This document shows, piece after piece, positions 46,601-57,182 of a stretch of DNA of 64,000 nucleotides. The position numbers were made by a program, and so were the translations under genes. How positions within the stretch are numbered: position 1 is the first letter of the stretch; every line of letters starts with the position of its first letter. The notes beneath the pieces are model-generated. The model was not told where the DNA came from and searched no databases. It saw only the letters and a list, made by a program, of their open reading frames with translations. This DNA is from Hordeum vulgare subsp. vulgare (Eukaryota > Streptophyta > Magnoliopsida > Poales > Poaceae), in assembly GCF_904849725.1 (NCBI RefSeq), contig NC_058521.1:348438138-348502137 (forward strand), in the 5' to 3' direction.

Positions 46601-46870
46601 TCTTAGCCACCGCGCCGACATGGAATTTTTTGGTGGAGAGCCGGCAGGGATCACGCCGGCTGCTCATATGACTAATCAGATGAGGCTGTCTCTGCAGAGG
46701 CAGGACCCGGCGGGTCATCAAGGTGGTGAGCAGGTCACGACCCACGAGGCCGTGAGTCTTCAGGCTTTCGAGGTGGGCGCATATCTGCGCTACCTGGGCA
46801 ATCGGCTTCGGGCTCTTTCTCTGGGCTCAGGGAAGGAGGGAGCGCAAGTGCGGGGCGAGAAGGGGGTGAA
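43600..46870 (-). pseudogene. Antisense ORF of the Tat element, coiled-coil protein of unknown function
   Basis: Reading leftward, AQICAHLESLKTHGLVGRD and RRDPCRLSTKKFHVGAV (46800-46600) start the protein. An intron-like gap near 46510-46430 follows, then an acidic segment (LDPSEIEDEGMIEP) and a basic nuclear-signal-like segment (GARGAKKRRAGAGRK, about 46000) up to a GTAAGAG donor near 45960. Coding resumes after an acceptor near 45905 with an Ala/Glu/Pro-rich region. A long coiled coil rich in Glu, Lys and Ala follows (about 44870-44400), ending near 43644 with an acidic tail. Several in-frame stops (for example 46184-46186) break it. An antisense gene in this position is known for Tat-lineage elements such as Grande and RIRE2. 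Its role is not known. Confidence 0.72.
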
Positions 46871-47280
46871 TGACCTCCTAGGTACCCCCACACTCCATTA
46901 AAACCCCACGATGGATCATGGGGAGGGGATCCGGTGCGCACAGGACCCACCATCCCCGATTATTACGGGGAAATTACGACTCCCGAAAACCAACCGTCGC
47001 GGAGTAAATCCGCAGAGGATCCTCCATGCGGAGGCCGAGGGGGCGTCGTGTCGGGACCCAGGGCTCTGGACCAGTCCCATCATCTGAGAAATCCATCATC
47101 ACGTTAGGCCGGGGCCTGATACGTGGCGCAATCTGCGCAAACTTACGACAAAGCCGAGGCATCGCTTGGAAGCCAGCCGGCTTCCGAGCCGGCGTCTCCT
47201 GCTGCAGGCGGCGGCAGGAATTCAACAACAAACAACTCAAGCCGGTGAGGCCACCTGCTCCAAGGCGGCGAACCTCCCCT
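46871..47280. other. Region between antisense ORF and polypurine tract
   Basis: GC-rich noncoding sequence that would hold the promoter and leader of the antisense ORF on the minus strand. I do not see a clear TATA box. Confidence 0.45.
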
Positions 47281-47294
47281 GCTTTGGGGACTAC
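47281..47294 (+). promoter_or_regulatory. Polypurine tract of the Tat element
   Basis: GCTTTGGGGACTAC lies directly before the 3' LTR start TGTCGGGG, the usual arrangement in this lineage. Confidence 0.85.
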
Positions 47295-48498
47295 TGTCGG
47301 GGGGATAATCCCGGGGTAGGCTCATCGAGCCTACTCCTTTGCCTTCTACCATGAAGGAACAACATAAATATTCTACAAAGCCCAAGTCCCCCTGGCCGGC
47401 TTGGAAGCACCTGCTGGCTGGGGGCTAGACGACCAACTCTCTGGCCGGCCAGGAAGCCCCTCACGGCTAGAGGCGAGACGGTTACCTCCCTCTGGCTGTC
47501 TGGGCCAAGCCGGCCGGCTAGAGGCGAGGCGGCCGTGCCTAGGCACGCTAATTAAGCGACTAGCCTGCTAGGGAGCTCAAGTCACATCAGGCCGTAGGTC
47601 ATGATGAGACCCTACGGTTAAAGGTGGCTACGCATCAGCCAAGGTACTGGATCGGGGTGCGTGGTAGGTACAATGACGGCGGCCATTCCGCGGACGTCCT
47701 CCGGCTCCGATCCATCATCCTCCACAGTGTCGGTCCGTCAAACTCCCACTCCATTACTGCACTCTGCATGGGAACAGTGGCGACACCCGTACTGGCGGCC
47801 CATGACGAATCTCGCTGGACGATGCCAGACGTACCACACGTGTCCTCCATCAACCTTACGCGAGAACCTTATTGGCTAGCCGGTGGATCCCATAGCCATA
47901 CGGGACCTCGCAGCCGACAGGCTCCTCCAACGACAAGACAAGACCCCCGTGGGCCCCCTGGCCAGCCGGCGAGGCTGCTAGCCGGGTCCCACTTCTGTAC
48001 TTTTATCCTTATTGTAGGTCGGTGGGTTCGCCTATAAAACCCCTGGCTCCCCTCCATCCAGAGGGTCGGTCAACTTCACACACACACAGACCACACAGGA
48101 GAGGTAGACGCGAGCCAGCTGCTCCTTCTTCCTCCTTCACAGAACAGCTCAAGGAGCACATTGTAGCCTCATTGATACATCATACATTCCGTCCAGATGA
48201 GGGGTGTTATCTCTATGGAGAGCCCTGAAGCTGGGTACAGCGTATGTTCCATTCTTGTACCATCCTCGTTCCCAGTGCCCTGCGGTGCCACTTCGGTTCC
48301 CACCATCTTTAGCCTACCCATGGCTTATGTTGTGAGTAAACAACGCCAACTGGCGGGCTACTTTTTCTGCTTCTTTGGGTTCTTCGGGAACTCCCCAGTC
48401 TAGAGGTATCAGACTATGTGTTGCATCCATGCTGGAGCGTCGGGCTCGACAGCAAGGACTAATGGCATGTCTTCTGCCGGGGTGGGATCCCCCCGACA
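47295..48498 (+). repeat. 3' LTR of the Tat element
   Basis: It starts TGTCGGGGGGATAATCCC and ends GGGATCCCCCCGACA, giving a 12-base terminal inverted repeat TGTCGGGGGGAT. Length is 1204 bp. The base just after it continues pol-like sequence of another element, so this is a true boundary. The first LTR lies outside the window, so no LTR comparison or target-site check is possible. Confidence 0.92.
48033..48039 (+). promoter_or_regulatory. TATA box of the Tat LTR
   Basis: CCTATAAAACCCC precedes a CACACACAGACCACAC-type leader by about 40 bases, typical of an LTR U3/R boundary. Confidence 0.7.
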
Positions 48499-49022
48499 TG
48501 CTTTGCTTCTGGTCCGGCAACTTCTTCCACGGCGAGGTTCTTGCCGGGGCTCCTTGGCAGCTCTGTCGGGACGTACTTGTCGGAGTAAAGCTTCTTCACT
48601 TACTCTGGCTTGGTTGATTATGCCACGGAGGGTTGAGTCAGTCGTAGCACAGAAGTTCCTGGTTCCACAAGAAGTTTAAGTGTTGCATGCTTTGACAAGT
48701 CATCTGCGATGTTGTTTTCGGTACGGGGTATGTGCTCCATCTGTAGACCGTCAAAGCGTTCCTCCAACTTTCTCACGTCGTCCACATAGGCTTCCATCAA
48801 CGGGCTCTGATAGTCTTTGTTGACTTGCCGGATGACCAGCTCGGAGTCACCTCTGATGATGAGCTTCCGAATTCCAAGATCTGTCGCGATCCTGAGTCTG
48901 GCAAGCAGCCCTTCATACTCCGCGATGTTGTTGGTTGCCCTCTCCTGGGGGAAATACGTCTGTATCACATACTTGAGATGCTCTCCGGTAGGCGCAACTA
49001 GCAGCACGTCAGCCCCCGCGGC
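48499..49022 (-). pseudogene. Second RNase H (archaeal type) of the minus-strand Tat-like element
   Basis: Reading leftward: ADVLLVAPTGEHLKYV, RATNNIAEYEGLLARL, IIRGDSELVIRQV and HIPRTENNIADDLSKHA, an RNase H fold with its acids in place. A stop at 48618-48620 follows, but weakly coding sequence (KKLYSDKYVPTELPRSPG) runs to the insertion boundary at 48499. Its N-terminal edge (49022) is joined directly to the reverse transcriptase GCDL motif by deletion. Confidence 0.88.
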
Positions 49023-49400
49023 CTAGAGGTCACAGCCGGAAGTGGAGTCAACAATTTGGTCGATGCTCGGAAGGGGAAGGGACCCTTGGGACATGCCTTA
49101 TTAACGTCGGTGAAGTCAATACAAAGCCGCCACTTCCCGTACTCCTTATGCACAACGACTGGATTGGCCAACCATGTGGGATGGATCACCCCTCTAACTA
49201 GGCATGCTGCATCTAGCTTCTTGATCTCCTTGGCAATAAACTCTTGCCGCTCCAGGGCCTATTTTCTCACCTTCTTCTTAACCGACCGCGCGTGTGGACA
49301 TACGGAAAGGTGGTCTCAATCACCTTCCTGGGAATGCCAAGGATATCTAACGGTTGCCAAGCAAACACATCAAGATTTGCCCGAAGGAAGGAGATGAGCG
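49023..49400 (-). pseudogene. Reverse transcriptase N-terminal fragment of the minus-strand Tat-like element
   Basis: WLANPVVVHKEYGKWRLCIDFTDVNKACPKG (near 49170-49075) is the fingers motif of Ty3/gypsy reverse transcriptase. After a small frame change the sequence reaches a DSTSGCDL motif and stops at the deletion joint. No YxDD motif exists in this copy. Confidence 0.87.
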
Positions 49401-50208
49401 CGCTTTCCTATTTGTTGTCGAGGGTGGAGATGATGGTGAAAGTTCCACCCGAGCCGTCTTCCTTGGCTGGCACCTTCTTGGTCTCAGGTGGAGCTGCCCT
49501 GGACTCTTTGCTCTGCGTGGTGGAGCTTCCAGGCACGTCCTTGCTGGTAGCACAACACTCTAACGAGGTGTGCTTGCCGGGGCTGACATGGGAGGTCCTC
49601 TTGCCGGCCTTCTTCTCTCCCTCGATCTTTGTAGTGGCGGAAGGGGCCTTGGAGGTGGGCGCCACCACAGCCTCCCTGTAGAGTCGGTCGATGCACAGGA
49701 GTGCGTCTTTCTTGTCGGCGCGGATGACGATGATGCCGACCAGGCCAGGCATCTTCAAGGTACCGTAGGTGTAGTGCGAGGCCGCCATCAATTTGGCCAA
49801 CGGAGGGCATCCCAGGATTCCATTGTATGCGAACGGGTTTTCGGCAACGTCAAAGATGACCTTCTCCGTTCGGTAGTTCTGATCGCTGCCGAAACTTACC
49901 GGCAACGTGATCTTCCCCTCAGGCTGGATCGTCCCGGGGATGATCCCTTGGAACGTGCCTGTGTCCTCAAGGTCTTCCTTGGTGCTGTGGAGATTTCAGA
50001 TCACATCAGATGAAATGAGTTTCAGGCCAGCCCCTCCGTCTACCAACATTTTCGTCACCTTGAGGTCGTGGATCGTTGGTGATACCAACAACGACATGCA
50101 GCCGACCGCAGTGACGCGGTCTGGGTGGTCCTCAGAGTCGAAAACGATCGGTGTCTGTGACAATTTCAGGGGCTTGTGGACGCCGATGGAGGGCTCCGCT
50201 GCAATCAC
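49401..50208 (-). pseudogene. Protease of the minus-strand Tat-like element
   Basis: The active site is KMLVDGGAGLKLIS (near 50020) in a retropepsin-like domain. GILGCPPLAKLMAASHYTYGTLKMP (about 49820-49750) is the conserved region near its end. The linker then leads into the reverse transcriptase start, ALISFLRANLDVFAWQP (49400-49350). There is a frame break near 49990. Confidence 0.85.
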
Positions 50209-52152
50209 TTCACGTGCACACTTATTGAGCTGGGGTGGGAAGAATGTAGTGAGGCGCCTCCTTCAAGGCACATCATATTCGTTGCCCTATGGAATTCGTG
50301 GTCGCGGGAGTCGTCATCGGGGCAGTCTTCATCATCATCCTCCTCCATCTTCTCCCGCAGTTGTGCGGACCTTTCTTTCTTGCCTTTGAACTTTCCGGGG
50401 CGGCCCCCTTGGGCGCCATTCTTCTCACCTAACCCTTCGCCACATTGCCGGGCTTTCTCCTTGTCGCATCTTTGGTACTCGGCTCTCTACTTCTCGGCAA
50501 GCTGTTCGACCTGCAGACAGTGCTGGAGGTCGTGGCCCTTGGTGTGGTGGATCTTGCATTACTGGGTGCTGGAGCAATCCGGTTTGTCGGCGGCCGCCAA
50601 GGCATGGCAAGAGCCACACCCGGCAGCGTTCTTGACGGAGGTCTCGGCTTTCGCGTTCTTGGCGGAGTCGGCATCGCCGGTCGCCTCGACGGCGAACACG
50701 GTCTTGTGTTTCGCTTCTTGTTATGCCACCTTCCCCTCTTGGTGGGGATATCAGCCTCTTCGTCTTTGGAGTCGGCTTCAACACGGATGTTCTCGCCAGG
50801 AAGCCTCCTCCCTTCTTCTGCATGCACGCATTTGTCCGCTAGAGCGAAAAGCTCGGCAACATCACAGACTTTGTTCATCGCCAACTCTTCGTGCATCTTT
50901 CGACTGCACATGTTCTGGTGGAACGCGTTGATGACGGCAGCTGGGTAAACGTCCTGGATGTTGTGTTGGATGTGGCTGAACCTCTGGATGTACTTGCATA
51001 GGGATTCACCCTCCTTTTAGGGGATGATGTGCAAGTCGCTTTCCTGACCAGGAGCTCTGTGGCCGCCAGTGAAGGCGCCAACAAAGTCCTGGCACAATTC
51101 TTTGCAGGAGGAAATGGAGTTCTTGGGGAGGTGTATCAACCACGACCTGACGTTGGGCTTAAGTACCAATGAGAAGTAGTTGGCTAATATCTTCTCGTCT
51201 CGTCCCCCGGCAGCCTGCACCGCGATGGTGTAGATACTGAGGAACTCCGATGGGTCGGTCTTGCCATCGTAGTTTTCTGGAATCTCCGGCTTGAATGTAC
51301 GGGAGCATCGTCGCTCGATGAGGGTGCGAGCGTCTTCCCTATGTCATTCGCGGAGAATGTCTCGCTGGTCACGGCGGTGGCGGGAGTCGGAAGAACCGGT
51401 CGAATCGTCAAAGGTGTGGTACGTCGCTGTGGAGTAGAGTGCACTGAGGCCGTGGGAGCTCAAGTCTTCTCATTATGGTCTTGAGCGCGCTTGCTGGGGG
51501 GTCGTTTCGATGTCCCCACCTGCTACAGCTGGTCTCCATTGGCGACTGCGAGGAGGCTTTGGATTGTGGCTCTCCACTCCCCTCGCTTGTGCATCGTTGG
51601 AGGGAAATCTAGGAGCAGCTGGGCTCGCTTCAGGGCTTCCGCCCACGCGGGTGGCAGCGAGATGTGCAAGCACCTCGAGGGGCTCTTACACCTAACTGTG
51701 TTAGAAGGACCACCCTGTTGGTCACACAATGGCACACCAGCCCACGCCGTACCAGAGCGAGTAAGCCCGCTCGGCGTGCCCCGAGGACGGGGTCCTGGGG
51801 TCCCCTTAGGTGGGGGCGGATCGCCGCCCTCCTGGGGCGATTTGTCTTGTGTGGCCTAAAAGGGTTGCGAAGCGCGTATTTGCCTGCGTGCCTTGAAAGG
51901 CGCCGGCGCGTCCTTGGACATGGCCGAGTTGTCGGTTGGTTGCGCGGTCGTGCCCTTCGACGCACGAGGGCGAGGTTGATCGCCGCGGCCGCGGGCGACT
52001 CCACTCGCCTGGGTTTGTTCTCCAGAATGTTGCGGAAGTTCGAGGCCTCCATCTCCTTGTTCTGCGCCCGTACCTCCTCCTGCCCACATCGAGGTGGGAG
52101 GGTTGGGTGCGGTAGCATTCGTCGACGCATCGCCCCTTTTCTCGGGGGCCAT
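50209..52152 (-). pseudogene. Gag of the minus-strand Tat-like element
   Basis: ATG at 52152 (MAPEKRGDAS) begins a Pro/Ser/Arg-rich N-terminal region with several frame breaks. The conserved gag core lies at about 51270-50910: FLSIYTIAVQAAGG, ANYFSLVLKPNVRSWLIHLP, ISSCKELCQDFVGAFTGG and MNKVCDVAELFALADKC. A basic, Lys/Arg-rich tail follows (50850-50430), where a zinc knuckle (CxxC) would normally be; I do not see an intact one. An acidic stretch ends it near 50300. Confidence 0.83.
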
Positions 52153-52208
52153 GGCGATGAAGAAGAGGTGGTGCGCTGATGGCTAGGTCAGGTAAACGCA
52201 ACCTCCCC

Positions 52209-52226
52209 CCTTAGCTGGCACGCCAA
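52209..52226 (-). promoter_or_regulatory. Primer-binding site of the minus-strand Tat-like element
   Basis: The minus strand reads TTGGCGTGCCAGCTAAGG directly after the LTR end. It matches the TTGGCGCGCC-type site common in grass gypsy elements with a few changes. Confidence 0.7.
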
Positions 52227-53044
52227 TGATTTCGGTGTTGTGAGGTCTACACCTATGTGAATCAACGTGAAACCCTTGTGATCGTAGGGTGGGGAGAGGT
52301 GACGTGAAGAGGAGAGCTAACAATCAGCACCCCGCAAGCCTTTTTACCCAGGTTCGGGCCGCTTACGCGTAAAACCCTACGTCCTGCTTGTCTGGTTGTA
52401 TTAAGTGTTTTGTTGTTGATTGTTACAGTGACTGTTGATGACCATCTTATGGGTCGATGTCCAACGAGTTTAAGCCCTTCGAAATGAGCTAAGGGCCTCC
52501 TTTTACAGGCAAAGGGGTCATCTACAGTCCTCGGTGGTAGGTTCACGAGGAGTTAAAGTGAACCGAGGGCAGTGCTTATCCATCTAGCGCTATGAGGTGC
52601 ATTTAATGCACGTCTTGTCCTTGTCAGCGATGTGCTGGTGAAGAAACGTATCCAGGTGTTTTGACACCTCGACACTATGCTGGCGCAGGCGGGATGCGCT
52701 GGCACTTGGGGGGCAGTGGCACTGTGGCAAGGGCGGTTTCCCACCAGTGGCCAGGCCCGTCATCCTGGCAAGGAGCTTGTCGAGGCCTTGAGTCTTCGTC
52801 CCGGCAAGGGAGCTTGCCGGGGGCTTCAGTCGTCATCCCGGGAAGGGAGCTTGCCGGGGTCTTATACTTGATGAGTTCATCACGCCCACCAAATGGGTGC
52901 GGACTTGGTCATCTTCCCGGCAAGGCAGGCTTGCCGAGGCCTTCATAATCTTGGGGTTGCATCTTGACTGGGTCCTACCAGGGGTTCTTCGCGCCCGTGC
53001 ACATGTCTGGGGCTCTAGGGACCCCAATCTTTAATGCACCGACA
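52227..53044 (-). repeat. 5' LTR of the minus-strand Tat-like element
   Basis: Read with the element it starts TGTCGGTGCATTAAAGATTG (from 53044) and ends CACCGAAATCA (52227), 818 bp, with the primer-binding site immediately after. GGCAAGG(G)AGCTTGCCGGGG strings recur at 52770-52930. Confidence 0.83.
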
Positions 53045-54169
53045 AAGATATTGAAGATGAGGAATTCGGTGTGTCCCAAAGAAAATACACTGAAGACTTT
53101 GAAGCTTGAATATTTACTCTTTATGTTTCCTTTTCTTTATGCTTGAGTCATAGGAACACCATACTGTTAAAGGGGGGTGGAGGTAAAACATTGAACCAAA
53201 TTTCCTCATGATGCACAACCCAAACCTACATCGACCAAATCCTCAAAGTGAGGAACATGAGAGACATGAGGACTTTCATAGTTGAAAGTTCTGACAGTTG
53301 CCGTGTCATGCGCCACCTTTCTTAGATCTTATCCATCCAACGGTCACATTATTAAAGGGCATTTATGTCAAGTCATGTCGGGATGCTCCCAGGCTATAAA
53401 TAGCCGCCCCCACAACCACTAGCTGGTTGGCTGCTCCGAGAGAAACTGCTTTGAGCGAAAATCATCAAGTGAGGAAATACCCCAAACACCCAAACACCCA
53501 AACCAAAACCCAAGTGATTGAGCATCACTGAAGAAGTTATTCCCGTGTGGAACCGACGCTTGTTACCTTTGAGGACTGTGCATCCTCCAGACAGCTAGGC
53601 ATCATAGTCTAGAGCATCCAACAGTCAATTGTGCATCGCTGGGTTACCGAGTTTGTGAGGGTTTGGAAGTCTACCCTCAAGACTTACCACGAGTGTTGGG
53701 CGAGGAGTGTGTGTCCTGACCTCAAGGAGAATACGGTAGGGACTGTGTGCCTTTTGGTTTCAATACCAAACCACTCCAAACCGGACATACAACTACCACA
53801 ACAGTTGGAACAGGGTCATCAACAACACTCTTCATTGAGCTACTGGTTTTATTTCCTCAACACTCTCATTTCATCAATTGCATGTTGAAGACTTTCATCT
53901 GTACTATTTGAAGAATTGGACTGAAGACTTTCTTTGGATTTCTCACCTCAAATTCTTCACCTGCTTATCCCGTACTTGTGACCTACACAAACCAATTCTC
54001 TAAAATCACGTTGAGCACTTTGTTGTAGACGTTTTTGCACATCTGACATAGTATTATTTCCGCTGCACTCAGTTCATGATTGAGGACTTTCCTCACTAGA
54101 ATTTCCTTAGTGATTAAATTTTAAAAATCGCCTATTCACCCCCCCTCTAGTCGATATAACACACTTTCA
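53045..54169 (+). repeat. LTR-like fragment, truncated on the left by the gypsy insertion
   Basis: Plus-strand features of an LTR: TATAAATA at 53395-53402, CACCCCCCCTCTAG-type C-run near the 3' end (54139-54150) and a terminus near TTTCA at 54169. Its left edge is the 5' LTR boundary at 53044, so its start should lie outside the window. No protein is encoded; short frames here are not convincing. The family is unassigned. Confidence 0.55.
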
Positions 54170-54516
54170 ATTAGATGTCCGCATACTCATCTCTGTGACA
54201 CCGATTTGAAAAAGTCGGTTCCACTGATTTTTAACCTAGGGTACCTGATAATGGACTCGGTGAGACCGAGTTGTCATTTTCGGTGCCACCAAAAGTGATG
54301 ACCAAGTTTTTCTTAAGGAGTTCATGTGTCTCCGTGACTCCGAAAGTTCAAAATCGATGCTACCAAAATGTGATCTGCAGAAAACTAAAACTAGGGCTTT
54401 CTTTTTTCATTTTTTTCGAAAACATCTGAATTTTTTGATGCTCAATCCTTCTATCTCCACAATTTATACTTCATAGGTTTTGCTGATTGCTGCTGAGTTT
54501 ATGTGTGTCTACCAAT

Positions 54517-55509
54517 ATGTGTGGATCAGATGATAGTCAGAATGATTTCAGAGAGCCCAGTGTTGAGATGGAATCATGCACTAGTCAAGAGAAGTCTGAC
54601 TCTGACCCTAGATCCTACAACTTCCATGGCTTTCCCAAGGCAGCCTCCAGGCAGAGGAATAAATAGACTTCTGATGAGGAAGACTCAGACTTTGTGCCGT
54701 AAGAAACTTCAGCTCCTCCAAAGGCTCCAAAGAAGACTGTTAGGAAGGTAACTACTGATCCTACTGATCTCAGAGCACTTGCTTATGTAAGGAGAAGCAC
54801 AACACTTTCCATTGATGAACCTGTCAAGAAGGTTGGAGTGAAGAGAGCAAGGAAAAGGACAGTTCATGTTGTGGGGATACCTACTTCTATGTTTGAAGAC
54901 CCTGAAGAAGTTGTTAAAGAAGAAGTTCTTGATGAGATCCCAGTTCCTCCTAAGAAGAAGAAGCTCATGGCAGATGCGATGACATCAGCTCCTAAGCCTC
55001 CATCCAACGCAAAGAAGGCTGTAGCTCCCAAAAAGACTACAAATGACTTTTCTGCAGCTGCCAAGGAGAAAGGCCCTGCATCCAGTGCCCCTGCTGCAGA
55101 GGAGGTAGAAGATGAGAATGCACCAGTTCTCATGAAGCTCAGACCAACCCTACCAACTCATAATGCTGATTACCTAGTAGCAGACGATATGAAGAAGCGG
55201 AAGGATGCCGGATTCAGGAAGTGGAGAGTTGTTGACCCATATGCTGTCAGAAGAAGAACTGCTGTTGATCCAAGGTTTCACACCAAGGAACAATAAGATT
55301 TTTATGAGACTATCTTGTCTGACAAGAGTCCAAATTTTGGTGATATGATGTATGTTGACGTGGAATATATCAAGGAGAATGAAAACTTTTTTCCCCATGT
55401 CCGAGAAAATTTCAGGTTAGTGGACATTGAAGATCTTGTGCATTCCTATTCATTCTTATCTTGTATGCGCACCACTAAGATGTATGTGACATGGAAGAGT
55501 GACTCATGA
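54517..55509 (+). pseudogene. Retroelement ORF of unknown function
   Basis: From ATG at 54517 (MCGSDDSQNDFREPS) one frame runs 331 codons with three in-frame stops (54664, 54700 and 55294). The first half is Ser/Glu/Lys-rich with a basic patch (KRARKRTVHVVG) and a PPKKKK nuclear-signal-like motif, and an Ala-rich middle. The second half is more ordered: FRKWRVVDPYAVRRRT, VDPRFHTKEQ, FYETILSDKSPNFGDM and FFPHVRENFRL. I do not recognise a family. The composition fits a chromatin- or nucleic-acid-binding gag-like protein, but that is a guess. Confidence 0.6.
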
Positions 55510-55680
55510 TCCTAATCGATTGTGCATTTTCATTCAAACACAAATTTTAAATAATGCACAAATTTAGGGGGAGCTCTTGCTTTTCACATACTTCTCAAAG
55601 CATCGATGTTAATCATTGATTATATCTTTTATCGAAGCTTTGATCTATATGTTGTCATCAATTACCAAAAAGGGGGAGAT

Positions 55681-57182
55681 TGAAAGCACAATTGCTGCCT
55701 AGGGTGGTTTTGCTAATTGATCACAACATATGCATCATTGGACTAATATGTTTTCCAAGTATATTTCAGAAAAGTTCAAAAGATGCAATGGGTAAAGGCT
55801 TATGTGGAGATGCCCCATTAAGCAAGGAAGGAATAATATTGGCTCAATCATCAAGCTAGAAGACTCTTCATTTTATATTTGTGATAAGTAACTTTTGAGT
55901 CCGTAGGAAAGCCAATACTATTAAAAAGGGGTGAGGGAGTAAAATGAACTTATATATTGCTCAAAGTGCTCAAAGATAGCCACCAAAATACTTAGTCATT
56001 TTTCCCACATATCCACTTTGTCAAATTCCATATACACAAATTCGGTGTCACTAACTTGCACATTTCGGACCACCGAGTTTGACCTCACACTGATACCCTA
56101 GCCAGTCCCACCAAATCGGCGCAACCGTATCCATATCGGTGCTACCGAGTTTGGGTGACTAACTTTCGGATGCCTCGGTACACAAAATCGGAGTTTCTGA
56201 GTTTGAGTATTGGTGCCACTGACCTTTGCCATCTGACTGTTAGCCACCATTTCGGTGCCACTGAGTTTCATATATCGGTCTCACCAAAATCCAAAAGTTC
56301 CTACCTTTGTGCTAATCGGTACCACCGAGTTTTGCACTTCGGTGTCATCGAGTTTGCCAGTTTGTGTGTAATGGTTGGATTTGTGTGCTGCCTATATATA
56401 CCCATTCACCCACCTGTCACTCGTGAGAGAAGCACTTAGAACACACACTTCATTGCTAGATTCATTCTCTGAGAGAGAACCACCTACTCATGTATTGAGA
56501 CCGAGATATTCCAATCCAATAATTTGAAACTTGATCTCTAGCCTCCCCAAACAGCTTTCCACCAAATCAATCTCTCCTACCCATGCATATTCTATGAGAG
56601 AGTGATTTTGTGTTGGGGATACTATCTTTAGAAGCACAATAGGAAGGAGTTCATTCATGTACCACCTCTATTACCTTTTGGAGGGTGGTGCCTCCTAGAT
56701 TGGTTAGGTGTCGCTTGGGAGCCTCCTACTTCGTGTTGTGGAGTTGAACCAAGATGTTTGTAAGGGCAAGGAGATCGCCTACTTTGTGAACAACTATCGT
56801 GAGTAAGGCTAGTCATCCATGGAATAGACAAGGCCGCTTCTTTGTGGACCCTCCGCGGGTGGAGCCCTCCATGGACTCTCATAGCTGTTACCCTCTGTGG
56901 GCTGAAGTCTCCACTAACATGGACGTACGATAGCGCCACCTATCGAAACCATGCCAAAAATCATCATGTCAACCTCATGCGTCTGATCTCCCTACCATAC
57001 TCCTCTAGTTTACACTTGCTTGTTTTACATTCCGCTCCTATACACTTAGAACTACATTTGTTGGGTGTACTTGACTTGCTGTAACTTCCGTAGTTGCCTC
57101 TCAACTAAAATTGGGAAAAGGAAAACAATTATCTTGTCAAGTAGTATAATCACCCCCCTCTAGACATACCTTTGATCCTACA
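55681..57182 (+). repeat. 3' LTR of the unassigned retroelement
   Basis: It starts TGAAAGCACAATTGC right after the polypurine tract and ends GATCCTACA, 1502 bp. It has TATATATA at 56393-56400 and a CACCCCCCTCTAGAC string near the end. Several CGGTGCCAC/ACCGAG words lie between 56040 and 56350. Confidence 0.72.

Larger units (their letters stand above)
20219..48498 (+). mobile_element. Tat-lineage Ty3/gypsy retrotransposon in three visible pieces, 5' part outside the window
   Basis: The pieces are 20219-21144 (reverse transcriptase and first RNase H), 31331-33976 (second RNase H, integrase, start of 3' region) and 43338-48498 (antisense ORF, polypurine tract, 3' LTR). They join in frame and order across two insertions flagged by target-site duplications CCGAC and GCTGG. 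The CACTA end at 20218 truncates it on the left. A second RNase H and an antisense ORF between integrase and LTR are characteristic of Tat-lineage elements. The element lies in the pol of a minus-strand gypsy copy, since pol-like sequence resumes after 48498. Confidence 0.88.
48499..53044 (-). mobile_element. Tat-lineage gypsy retrotransposon, minus strand, 5' half with internal deletion
   Basis: The 5' LTR is at 52227-53044. The primer-binding site, gag, protease, a short reverse transcriptase fragment and an archaeal-type RNase H follow leftward, then the plus-strand Tat element interrupts it at 48498/48499. Its integrase and 3' LTR should lie left of the window. The reverse transcriptase core and first RNase H are missing through an internal deletion near 49023. 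GC content is higher than in the Athila-like elements. Confidence 0.87.
54170..57182 (+). mobile_element. LTR retroelement fragment with an unidentified ORF and 3' LTR
   Basis: A broken ORF (54517-55509) is followed by noncoding sequence, a polypurine tract (AAAAAGGGGGAGA, 55667-55679) and an LTR (55681-57182). The leader at 54190-54400 has repeated CGGTG/CCACCGA-type strings like those in the 3' LTR (56040-56350). No 5' LTR, reverse transcriptase or integrase is visible, so this is a non-autonomous or truncated element. Confidence 0.68.
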
